Assembly (NCBI GenBank): GCA_002418835.1
Contig: DIEX01000034.1
Location: 282,182-346,181, forward strand
Length of the DNA: 64,000 bases
Direction: 5' to 3'
Source: Spirochaetia bacterium UBA5763
GTDB taxonomy: Bacteria; Spirochaetota; UBA4802; UBA5550
The position numbers and the translations under genes were made by a program. Below, piece by piece: positions 44,787 through 53,138 of this stretch. The notes below the pieces were generated by a model. That model did not search any database. It saw only the letters and a list, made by a program, of their open reading frames with translations, and was not told where the DNA came from. Each line of letters begins with the position of its first letter. Position 1 is the first letter of the stretch.

Positions 44787-45860
44787 ATGAGTAATGAACT
44801 GGAAGCCGCAGCAACGAATTTTTCGGAACAGGCAAAGAAGCTTCAGATTGCGCTTTATTTTACGCATGGTGATCAGGATAAAGCAAAAAAGATGCTTAAT
44901 GATACATATAAGGATCTTATTGTCCTGAAAGGGCGGTTTTCTTCTGCCAGTGTGTATGGCGTTTTTATTATATTCTTCAATTCTGTTTACATGAAAGTGG
45001 TGAACTCCTTTGCGCTGGTGAGCAAATCATTTGAGCTTGCTGATATGAAGACCTCCATGGACTGGAGGAACTTTGAGAAACAGCTGGATAATATTTTAAA
45101 AAAAGGTGGAATGGATGAAGTTTTCACCGCGCAGGTGAAAGAAAATATCTCCAAAAATCTTACAATACAGGAACTGACAAAGCTGTCTAATCTTATTTCA
45201 ATAAATGACGCAATAGCAGTAAACCACAGCTTTCAGAAATTTTTAGCTGATGTCACAGGCTTCCAGAACATTGAGTTATCACTGGATTATGAATCTGTTA
45301 CATCCCTTGCAATGGAACTCCACTCAATTACCGGAATGAAGATACCCCCTGCCGAACTGGCGCGAGGGCAGGTGGATGAAAAGTCAAAGCAGGATGTAAA
45401 AGTTGAAAAGATTGATGATAACCTGGAGGGGAAAGAGATTAAGCTGATGCTGAATGGCGCTCTAATCCTCTCCCCGATTAAAGGGAAGGATATCAGTAAA
45501 CTCGCTGTGACTGACAGAATTATGATAAGCATCATCGATAAAAATCCCAGGGCTGTTGATGTGGCTAAAGCTTTTAATGCTTATGATTCTGAAGGTAATA
45601 TGAAGCCGATCCCCGGCAGAATCGTATCAATTAAACGGGATGATTATCTTCATATTATGGCAATTGTTGCCAAAGGGATTTACATGAAAATCATTGAGGA
45701 GGAGGAGAACATCAAGGTGGCTATGGATCCCACGTATTACAATCAGGCATCTAAAAATGAGCCTGAAGATAAAGGGAGCAGCAAAACCATGATGATTATT
45801 CTTTCCATTGTTTTTGTTGCCCTGGTGGGTATAATTCTCTTCTTTGTGTTAAGCTTCTGA
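44787..45860 (+). CDS. Tail-anchored membrane protein of unknown function
   Basis: Residues 1-335 are soluble and mainly helical in the first half; a small beta-rich domain (about 215-310) contains PIPGRIVSIKRDDYLHIMAIV. The only transmembrane helix is at the very C-terminus (MMIILSIVFVALVGIILFFV), so the bulk lies in the cytoplasm. No family was recognised. It follows the CheY-like gene and could be its output partner. Its stop directly abuts the stop of hisF. Confidence 0.6.
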   Translation: MSNELEAAATNFSEQAKKLQIALYFTHGDQDKAKKMLNDTYKDLIVLKGRFSSASVYGVFIIFFNSVYMKVVNSFALVSKSFELADMKTSMDWRNFEKQLDNILKKGGMDEVFTAQVKENISKNLTIQELTKLSNLISINDAIAVNHSFQKFLADVTGFQNIELSLDYESVTSLAMELHSITGMKIPPAELARGQVDEKSKQDVKVEKIDDNLEGKEIKLMLNGALILSPIKGKDISKLAVTDRIMISIIDKNPRAVDVAKAFNAYDSEGNMKPIPGRIVSIKRDDYLHIMAIVAKGIYMKIIEEEENIKVAMDPTYYNQASKNEPEDKGSSKTMMIILSIVFVALVGIILFFVLSF

Positions 45861-46622
45861 TTAAACAGGACGCACAGGTATCCCTCTTTTCCCGAGAGCC
45901 TCTTTCACTTCCCTTATGCTGATCTCCCTGAAGTGAAATATTGATGCAGCAAGCACTGCATCAGCTTTCCCTTTGGTAAATCCTTCATAAAGATGATCAA
46001 TGTTACCCGCTCCTCCTGATGCTATTACCGGGATATCGACAGCTTCAGAAAGTCTCCTCGTAAGCTCAAGGTCGTAGCCGTCTTTTGTGCCGTCTTTATC
46101 CATGCTGGTAAGCAGAATTTCACCCGCGCCAAGTTTTGCCGCTTCAACTGCCCAGTCTATGACGTCAAGTTCAGTGGGTGTTCTACCTCCGTTAAGGAAT
46201 ACAGTCCAGCCCCCGCGATCATTCTTTTTTGCGTCTATGGCAACAAGGATACACTGTGAACCGAACTTCTCTGCTGATTCTGTTATGAGCCGCGGATTCT
46301 GTACTGCGGCTGTATTTATGGATATTTTGTCTGCTCCGTTCCCAAGTATAAGCCTCACATCCTCCACTGTGCGTATTCCACCACCCACTGTAAAGGGGAT
46401 ATGAACTGTCTCAGCAACACGTTTTACCATATCAAGAATGATGTTTCTTCTGTCCGAAGATGCGGTAATGTCGAGGAAGCAGAGTTCATCAGCACCTTCG
46501 GAATCATAAAACTTTCCATTTTCAACCGGGTCACCTGCATCCTGAAGGTTCAGGAAGTTTACACCTTTAACAACGCGCCCGTCTTTAACATCAAGGCATG
46601 GGATAATTCTTTTAGCGAGCAT
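45861..46622 (-). CDS. hisF: Imidazole glycerol phosphate synthase subunit HisF
   Basis: HisF closes the imidazole ring in histidine synthesis using ammonia supplied by HisH. CLDVKDGRVVKGVNF holds catalytic Asp11, and VAIDAKK holds Asp130; the phosphate-binding VGGGIRT and ASGGAG loops are intact. The ATG at 46622 follows AAGGATATGCTG; an ATG six bases earlier is too close to the ribosome site. No other his gene is in view. Confidence 0.95.
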   Translation of the reverse strand: MLAKRIIPCLDVKDGRVVKGVNFLNLQDAGDPVENGKFYDSEGADELCFLDITASSDRRNIILDMVKRVAETVHIPFTVGGGIRTVEDVRLILGNGADKISINTAAVQNPRLITESAEKFGSQCILVAIDAKKNDRGGWTVFLNGGRTPTELDVIDWAVEAAKLGAGEILLTSMDKDGTKDGYDLELTRRLSEAVDIPVIASGGAGNIDHLYEGFTKGKADAVLAASIFHFREISIREVKEALGKRGIPVRPV

Positions 46623-46770
46623 CAGCATATCCTTAAACTTTTATGGATGATATATTTGTGATTTACCCGGATAATGTAAATAGTTTTTTTATACTTATCC
46701 TTTTTTAAAATGTAATCAATTTTTATTCCTAAACATAGTTATTAGTGCAAAGTTATTAGTATGATTTTTC

Positions 46771-46915
46771 TGTCATACCGGCTGTAGCGTGCGCGCCCTG
46801 AGCGTAGCGAAGAAGTACCCTTGGGGTGGAATGCCGGAATCTCATACAATTAATCTATGAGATTCCGGTATTTGCACGAACTGAAGATGCAAAACCGGAA
46901 TGACAAAATTTTATG
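46771..46915. repeat. Composite palindromic repeat, copy with strong inner hairpin
   Basis: Bounded by TGTCATACCGG and CCGGAATGACA. Inside, CCGGAATCTCATA (46834-46846) and TATGAGATTCCGG (46856-46868) form a perfect 13-base stem with a nine-base loop. The left half carries GC-rich sequence not present in the other copies. Nothing else was seen in the gap 46629-47068. Confidence 0.6.
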
Positions 46916-47068
46916 ATTATAATAGTTTTATACATAATTATTTTTTAGAGTTTTTAATTTTTATAATTCTTTTAGGAATTATTACTGAAATGTAATCAAT
47001 TTTTAAGTGACAATTCCATGCATATTGAAATTATTAACAATAACAAAGGGAGTATCGGAGAGTAATTT

Positions 47069-48163
47069 ATGCCGGGTAAAAAACATTGCAGCAGGGATAT
47101 CTTCAGGGAGTTTTCGCATGAATATATCCCGCTTATCGATAAATATATCGCAGACTATTTTGACGCAAAATCTGCTGATGCGGCCCTTCCTTTCATGAAA
47201 GAGATGTATGCTGACATTAAAGAATATTGTCTCCGTGACGGGAAGAGGATCAGGCCGCTCCTCCTTATAAATGCATATAACGGATATAAAAAAGGTTTCC
47301 GCAAGGGAGCCGAGATCGTTAAGTTAGGCGCTGCTGTTGAGATTATGCATTCATTTCTCCTGGTGCAGGATGATATTATAGACAGGGCTGAGATGAGAAG
47401 GGGAGGTGAAGCTCTGCATATACTCCTTGGTAAAAGGTATTCATCTGTTACAACTAATCCCCTCATCGGTACAGACATAGCTTCTGTGCTTGCGGACATT
47501 ATGTTCTCAGCAGCAATTGATATAATCTGCGGAGCAAAACTCAGAGACAGGGTTAAGATCTCGTATCTTGAGGTATTCTCCCGCACTTATGAGAAAACCG
47601 CCTGGGGGCAGATACTGGATTCTCTGAATACAATGCCCCGTGCTATTGACAGTGAAAGCAATGCCCCAATGATGATCTCCCTGATGAAGACTGCCTGGTA
47701 CACCATGGTATACCCCGTAACAATGGGTTATGTGCTCAGCGGAGAGAACGGGCGTAATGAACTGAAGGCCATCGAGGAGTTTGGTGTACCCCTTGGTGTG
47801 GCATTCCAGATACGTGATGATATACTCGGTGTTTTCGGTATTGAGTCCGATACAGGTAAGCCCAATGATTCGGATATACATGAAGGGAAGTTTACCCTTC
47901 TTGTACATAACACCATGCAGAAACTTGATGGTAACAATCTTGATAAATTTAAGTCAGTTCTTCTGTCGCAGTCAAAAACAGAGGCTGATGTTCAATACAT
48001 CAGGGAAACAATTAAAAGCAGTGGAGCCCTTGATGAGACAATTGACAGCCACAGTAACCTTATTGCCGCGGCTGAGGAGAAGCTTGATGAGCTCAGGATT
48101 AAATCATATAACAGAGAGTTGTTGAGAGGGGTCGTTGAGTCAGTGGGCGATATCCCGGTATGA
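47069..48163 (+). CDS. Polyprenyl (geranylgeranyl-type) diphosphate synthase
   Basis: This trans-prenyltransferase condenses isopentenyl diphosphate with an allylic diphosphate. The first aspartate-rich motif is QDDIID, and the second reads RDDILG, a variant seen in some archaeal and bacterial enzymes; GKRIRPLL binds the homoallylic substrate. Chain length is not predictable with confidence. The ATG follows GGAGAGTAATTT. It converges on the DUF4954 gene with no base between the two stops. Confidence 0.87.
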   Translation: MPGKKHCSRDIFREFSHEYIPLIDKYIADYFDAKSADAALPFMKEMYADIKEYCLRDGKRIRPLLLINAYNGYKKGFRKGAEIVKLGAAVEIMHSFLLVQDDIIDRAEMRRGGEALHILLGKRYSSVTTNPLIGTDIASVLADIMFSAAIDIICGAKLRDRVKISYLEVFSRTYEKTAWGQILDSLNTMPRAIDSESNAPMMISLMKTAWYTMVYPVTMGYVLSGENGRNELKAIEEFGVPLGVAFQIRDDILGVFGIESDTGKPNDSDIHEGKFTLLVHNTMQKLDGNNLDKFKSVLLSQSKTEADVQYIRETIKSSGALDETIDSHSNLIAAAEEKLDELRIKSYNRELLRGVVESVGDIPV

Positions 48164-50059
48164 TTAATTTAAAATAGTTATCACATCCCTGATTGCCGAG
48201 ATCTTCGCCTCTGTACTTTTTCTGATATCCACGAGTGACAGGTCATTCTCAGGACTTTTATGATAAAGAGAATAGTTCTCTATGGTGTTTACACCGCGTT
48301 TATAATCTTTTTTCCTTGAGTCAAAGGCGTCTTTGTATATCTTCTCAATCGACAGAATAAGTGTTTCAAGAACTGATTTTAGTGAAATATCTGCGGGGAG
48401 TTCTCTTTTAACAAGCTTTACAGCATGGTTCCAGTAACCTGTATTGTCAGGTTCCATTATGTTTTTAAATTCCGGCCTGCGGTTTGTTTTTATAACCTCT
48501 TCAGTTCTTGAAAACAGCGCTATAAGGAGATAATGGCGAATATAAAAGCTGTATGTATCTATTCCTTTTAATCGCGATTCATCTGTTATAAAATTTTTCC
48601 CGGCACCCGGTATATCTCTTTCTGTAAAACATATTGTAAAATCTGCTGCTTTCTCAAGCCGCTCCCTTGCTGTAATCATAAGATCAATTATTGAAGGGCG
48701 GAGTATAGTGAAGTCAAATATATTCCGCTTCGATTTATTTCTGTTTCTGTATTTTGCCTCATTGCGGAGTACTGCATAAATATTCTCACGGAGCGTCCAC
48801 CCCGGTATAAGCTCGTTGAGGTGAAGGGACACACCTTTATTGTAGGCTGACGGAGAGAGAATAAGTGAGAAGGGGAATTCAACACTCTGCGACTGTGTTA
48901 CTGTTCCTGTGGCTACAATTGAATACGGCGCCCTTCTGTAATCTCCGGGAAATTTTATGCTGCATCCCAGGCCGAAGAACATACCTTCACCGGGATAGAG
49001 TTCCTGATCAGGGAGACGTGAAGTATGGTTTGACCCCACGTTTGCCCCGTAGCCGATGTTTCCCCTTCCGCCGGGCCATACAGTTGCGATGAGGAGAGAC
49101 TGGTGATGGCTAACTGTAAAAGGCCCTGCAAAAGCTGATGTCACCTCACCCCCTCCTAATGAAGAATTGGGACCGATGATGGAAGATGAAACGCGGCTCT
49201 GGTTTTCAGACTCAGTGTGCTCCATGAACAGTGAATTGAAGACAATGGCGCCTGAGTTGATGCGGCAGCCATACTGGATCATTGAACCTTCAATTCTGGT
49301 TCCGGAGCCTGCGAAAATTTTTTCTTCCGGAGAACTCAGAAGAGTTGAGCCTGTAATAAGAAGTGTTCCCCGTATCTCCGATGAGTCTCCGATAAATGAA
49401 TCCCGTATTGATGCAGTGTCTGTAATTATACAATTTTTCCCGATATACCCGGTTTCAAGGCTTGAACTGTTTCTATACATTGCAATATAGTCAGAGAATC
49501 CTGCAGGGTTGTGCGCGGAATCCAGTATAAGTTCCGCACTTTCCATGTCCATGTCGGCAAAGAGCGGGAAGGGTATCTCCCCTGTTTCAGGGCCCACAGG
49601 TACAACAAGGCCGTTGCCGAAACTGCAGTTGCATGCAGCAGTTACGGAACCTGTGTTGTATATAACCGCGTTTTCAGAAATATAATAATTTGAAATAAGC
49701 CTGCATTGAAATATAAGCGATTCTGAGTCTATAAAGGAATTGATTATAACACTGTCGTAAATTCCGGAGGGGATAAACGCACCATCCTGAACATCAAGCT
49801 TCCTGCCGGTAAAAACACCAAGCATACACTTCCCGAAAAACCTGTTCCCTGATATATATTCAGGAGTAAATTCTTCTTTGACTTTAATCTGCTTCCAGTC
49901 TTCAGCGCTGTTCCTGTTTTTTTCAAGAACTGAAATTTCTGCATCAGTGAGCGGGCGGTACTCTGAATCTATTTTTTTTATTGAGTTTTTAATCATCTGA
50001 ATTGTTTTCAGAAATTCGGATGATTGGATTATATTCTGAAGTTTTTCATTGAGTGTCAT
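48164..50059 (-). CDS. DUF4954-family left-handed beta-helix protein
   Basis: The N-terminal part YRPLTDAEISVLEKN, DWKQIKVKEEF and FFGKCMLGVF matches what I recall of DUF4954 proteins. Residues about 90-450 contain hexapeptide-like turns (IYDSVIINSFIDSESL, GPNSSLGGGEVTSAFAG) typical of a left-handed beta-helix found in sugar-nucleotide and acyl transferases. The C-terminal 190 residues are helical. The role is unknown; a sugar-phosphate or nucleotide-sugar function is plausible. The ATG at 50059 follows GGGGAAAAACTC; a GTG 21 bases upstream is weaker. Confidence 0.72.
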   Translation of the reverse strand: MTLNEKLQNIIQSSEFLKTIQMIKNSIKKIDSEYRPLTDAEISVLEKNRNSAEDWKQIKVKEEFTPEYISGNRFFGKCMLGVFTGRKLDVQDGAFIPSGIYDSVIINSFIDSESLIFQCRLISNYYISENAVIYNTGSVTAACNCSFGNGLVVPVGPETGEIPFPLFADMDMESAELILDSAHNPAGFSDYIAMYRNSSSLETGYIGKNCIITDTASIRDSFIGDSSEIRGTLLITGSTLLSSPEEKIFAGSGTRIEGSMIQYGCRINSGAIVFNSLFMEHTESENQSRVSSSIIGPNSSLGGGEVTSAFAGPFTVSHHQSLLIATVWPGGRGNIGYGANVGSNHTSRLPDQELYPGEGMFFGLGCSIKFPGDYRRAPYSIVATGTVTQSQSVEFPFSLILSPSAYNKGVSLHLNELIPGWTLRENIYAVLRNEAKYRNRNKSKRNIFDFTILRPSIIDLMITARERLEKAADFTICFTERDIPGAGKNFITDESRLKGIDTYSFYIRHYLLIALFSRTEEVIKTNRRPEFKNIMEPDNTGYWNHAVKLVKRELPADISLKSVLETLILSIEKIYKDAFDSRKKDYKRGVNTIENYSLYHKSPENDLSLVDIRKSTEAKISAIRDVITILN

Positions 50060-50274
50060 GAGTTTTTCCCCATTAATCACTTTACGGTATTAAATATGGA
50101 AGTAATCTATAATAATCGTTACCCCGGTTTTGTAAAGCAAATACCGGGGTCTTATACAATAAGTTCAAATAAATGTTTCCATTCATGGCTGAACTGATTT
50201 ATAAGGTTTTATTTAATTATAGCATTCTCCATGTTGCAGGTTGTCTCCATCCGGACTTATGAGCATATATTTAC

Positions 50275-50377
50275 GTCATTCCGGTTTTGAAAGTATGTGA
50301 GAATGCCGGTATCTCATGGAGTAAGCAATAAATTTTAGTGTGAGATGCCGGTATTAACTGCGTTAAACCGGCATGAC
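50275..50377. repeat. Composite palindromic repeat
   Basis: Left half GTCATTCCGGTTTT...GTATGTGAGAATGCCGG faces the right half ATGCCGGTATTAACTG...AAACCGGCATGAC. It occupies much of the gap 50081-50424 between the DUF4954 gene and pdxT. The outer arms pair with one mismatch, and each half also folds on itself. No coding frame is inside. Confidence 0.65.
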
Positions 50378-50424
50378 AGATAAATCTAACAGCTTATCCG
50401 GTCCAAAAGTAAAGCAGTTTTTAT

Positions 50425-51003
50425 TTAACTGATCATCGAAAGGAAAAGTGCATGTATGCGGGGATCACCTGTAAGTTCAGGGTGGAAGCTTGATGCAAGG
50501 AAGTTGTTTTCTCTTACAAGTACAGGCACATCTTCATATTCAGCAAGTACCTCAACTCCTGCACCGTATCCTGTAATCTTCGGAGCTCTGATGAATATTC
50601 CTGTCACCGGCTCTTCTCCGATTCCCTTAACTGTAAAAGCTGCTTCAAAGCTTTCAAGCTGTCTTCCGTATGCGTTTCTGTGTACAGATATATCCATGAG
50701 ACCGGGAATCGGAAGGTTGAAGTTATCAACCTCTTTTGCGAGGAGAATCATCCCTGCGCAGGTACCGAATACAGGCATACCCTCTAAGGCCCGCCTGCGC
50801 AGAGGTTCAATGAGGCGGTTCCGCGTCAGGAGTTTACTCATTACAGTGCTCTCTCCGCCTGGTATTATAAGGCCGTTTATCTTCGCGAGATCCTCTGATG
50901 TGCGGACTTCGATAGACTGCGCGCCGAGGCTTTCAGCCATGAGGGAGTGCTTGTGATAAGCCCCCTGCATGGCAAGAACTCCTATTATCTTTTCTGCGGG
51001 CAC
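50425..51003 (-). CDS. pdxT: Pyridoxal 5'-phosphate synthase glutaminase subunit
   Basis: PdxT releases ammonia from glutamine for PdxS. The class I glutaminase triad is visible: Cys82 (FGTCAGM), His174 and Glu176 (SFHPELTGD), with PGGEST near the start of the fold. The start is GTG, six bases after the pdxS stop. The length of 192 residues is normal. It is the second gene of the pdxST operon. Confidence 0.95.
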   Translation of the reverse strand: MPAEKIIGVLAMQGAYHKHSLMAESLGAQSIEVRTSEDLAKINGLIIPGGESTVMSKLLTRNRLIEPLRRRALEGMPVFGTCAGMILLAKEVDNFNLPIPGLMDISVHRNAYGRQLESFEAAFTVKGIGEEPVTGIFIRAPKITGYGAGVEVLAEYEDVPVLVRENNFLASSFHPELTGDPRIHALFLSMIS

Positions 51004-51009
51004 CGGCTG

Positions 51010-51915
51010 TTACCAGCCTCTCCCCGCAAGCTTGTCGCTCTCTTTAAGCTGGGTTATACCTATGCCGGTCATTGCTTCACCGAGGTTTCGTGAAATCTCC
51101 GCGAGTTTTTTCGGGTCATTGTAATAGGTGACAGCCTGAACAATAGCCTGTGCCCTCTTAGCCGGATCGCCTGATTTGAATATCCCTGAGCCCACAAAAA
51201 CAGACTCAGCGCCAAGGTGCATCATAAGAGCAGCATCAGCCGGAGTGGCAACCCCCCCTGCTGAAAAGTTCGGTACAGGGAGCTTCCCTGTCTGGGCAAC
51301 TTCAAGTATAAGTTCGTATGGAGCGCCCATCTCTTTTGCCACAGTCATCAGTTCCTCTTCCGGGAGGTTTCTGATTCTTCTCATATCATCCTGAAGTGTC
51401 CGCATGTGACGAACAGCTTCGATTATATCACCTGTACCTGCTTCACCCTTTGTTCTTATCATTGCAGCGCCTTCACCTATACGGCGCAGCGCTTCACCCA
51501 GGTCACGGCATCCGCAGACGAAGGGGACTTTAAACACGCGTTTATTTACGTGAAACCTGTCATCAGCAGGGGTCAGTACTTCACTCTCATCTATAAAATC
51601 GACTTCAAGTGCTTCGAGAATCTGTGCTTCAACAAAGTGGCCGATACGGCATTTTGCCATTACGGGGATGGATACAACTTTCTGGATACCTGTGATCATA
51701 TCAGGGTCGGACATTCTGGCAACTCCCCCTGCAACCCTGATATCAGCTGGAACACGCTCAAGAGCCATAACTGCCGCAGCTCCCGCGTCCTCCGCAATCT
51801 TCGCGTGTTCAGGTGTAACAACATCCATAATTACACCCCCTTTAAGCATTTCAGCTAAACCCACCTTGGTTTTCCATGTGGATTCCTGTTTTGAACTCCA
51901 TACTTTATCTGTCAT
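51010..51915 (-). CDS. pdxS: Pyridoxal 5'-phosphate synthase lyase subunit
   Basis: PdxS makes vitamin B6 from ribose 5-phosphate, glyceraldehyde 3-phosphate and ammonia. IMDVVTPEHAKIAEDAGA holds Asp31, VMAKCRIGHFVEAQ the ribose-binding lysine (Lys88), and IRTKGEAGTG the second active lysine, with NFSAGGVATPADAALMM near the phosphate site. The ATG follows AGAGGTAATACC. The gene is 301 residues and unremarkable. Confidence 0.97.
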   Translation of the reverse strand: MTDKVWSSKQESTWKTKVGLAEMLKGGVIMDVVTPEHAKIAEDAGAAAVMALERVPADIRVAGGVARMSDPDMITGIQKVVSIPVMAKCRIGHFVEAQILEALEVDFIDESEVLTPADDRFHVNKRVFKVPFVCGCRDLGEALRRIGEGAAMIRTKGEAGTGDIIEAVRHMRTLQDDMRRIRNLPEEELMTVAKEMGAPYELILEVAQTGKLPVPNFSAGGVATPADAALMMHLGAESVFVGSGIFKSGDPAKRAQAIVQAVTYYNDPKKLAEISRNLGEAMTGIGITQLKESDKLAGRGW

Positions 51916-52259
51916 AGGTATTACCTCTTTTTTCTGAATATTGATAACTGTGGCTTTTATTCTGTAAATCGGTACATTTTAATGATAAACTCCGCCGGCG
52001 ACCGCAGTAAGAGCCCGAAGCTTAAAATGGATGACCGTGCTTCAGTTGGGGTGACTTGTACCAATTATTTAGTAAAACGCCATATCTAAGATCGATTTTA
52101 ACCGATCCTGATGTTAAAATAAACTATTATAAGGCTTATTTTAAGTGAGGCATATTAAAAACGAACGGTTTTTTTTCAATTATTTTATAGAAAATGTGAA
52201 AAACTCATACAGGAGCGTTTCAGGGTGCTGCTGTACCTCTTGTAAAACTGGGTTAATAC

Positions 52260-52393
52260 GTCATCCCGGTTTCGAGCGTATGTGAGAATACCGGGATCTC
52301 ATAGAGAAAGTACCGGATGATACTTTATATTTCCGTCTGCCACCGGACTTACCGCATGAGATGCCGGTATTAACTTCGTTAAACCGGCATGAC
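52260..52393. repeat. Composite palindromic repeat
   Basis: Left half GTCATCCCGGTTTCGAGCG...GTGAGAATACCGGGATCTC and right half ATGCCGGTATTAACTTCG...AAACCGGCATGAC are near-identical to the copies at 50275 and 57168. It lies in the 683-base gap upstream of pdxS; the rest of 51916-52259 shows nothing clear. Confidence 0.65.
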
Positions 52394-52500
52394 AGTGAGC
52401 AGATTACAGGTTAACCCGTAAAATCGCTTTATGCCTGTCAGAGGGTTGATTTGACAAAAAAGAAAATTCGTTAATTTTTATTTCTCCTGTTCTTTAATCG

Positions 52501-52598
52501 TACCGAAGGTGTCCTGTAGCAGTAACGGAGAGCGAACGGAGGGGAAGCGGAGCGGATTCGAAGAGGGAGTGCGCAAGGCAGGTGAATAAGGGGGAGTC
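52501..52598. other. GC-rich purine-rich tract of unlike composition
   Basis: About 100 bases rich in GGAGCG-type steps stand out from the AT-rich flanks and contain no frame on either strand that looks like a gene. It lies directly after the stop of the small phage-like gene and 108 bases after a composite repeat. It may be a remnant of inserted DNA. Confidence 0.3.
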
Positions 52599-52910
52599 TT
52601 ACCCTCTGTCACCCGGATTTTTCAGGTAGTGGGAGATAAATACGCCGTACCCTGTTTTTCCATTTTTACCTTTTCTGCGGAGTACTGCCGCTTTTTTATT
52701 CCATAATAACTTTTCATCATCCTGCATCTGCTGCCATGCTTTAACAGCGTCGGCAAAGGTGCTGCGGTTTCCCCTCTGTGCTTCTGTATCAGGGTTATGC
52801 GGGATTACATGCCTGCGTACGCATTGTGTGCCGAGCCTGTTGTAATGGACAACTTTATCCATTTTACCGTTAGCTTCACTGGCTATGGGATTCAGTTTAA
52901 TACGTGCCAT
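52599..52910 (-). CDS. Small basic phage-like protein of unknown function
   Basis: About 103 residues, strongly basic. The pattern KVVHYNRLGTQCVRR, then PHNPDTEAQRGNRSTF and AVKAWQQM resembles a family of small proteins I recall from bacterial genomes and prophages, with no known role. The ATG at 52910 follows AGGATGATA; TTG at 52925 is less likely. It stands alone between repeat-rich sequence and an MCP gene. Confidence 0.55.
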   Translation of the reverse strand: MARIKLNPIASEANGKMDKVVHYNRLGTQCVRRHVIPHNPDTEAQRGNRSTFADAVKAWQQMQDDEKLLWNKKAAVLRRKGKNGKTGYGVFISHYLKNPGDRG

Positions 52911-53138
52911 TATCATCCTGTTCAATGAAAATTTTTTATTTAATTATACGATACAATTGAGTGAGAAGTAAAGTGTTTTTTACAGGTATATTACTGCAAA
53001 CAGGAACATTTTTATTTTCTTCTTCATAACCGGACAGATGAACAGATTTTTTCCTTGTATATATTTATTTATAATAAAATATGTTTCCATAACCGGTTTA
53101 TCAGGGCACTATAAATAGAGAACATGAGGAGCAGATAT

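Noticed and set aside
50456..50956. Open frame opposite pdxT
   Set aside because: Shadow of a conserved glutaminase gene; no motifs of its own.
51982..52089. Possible 35-codon ORF upstream of pdxS
   Set aside because: No ribosome site and no convincing protein pattern.
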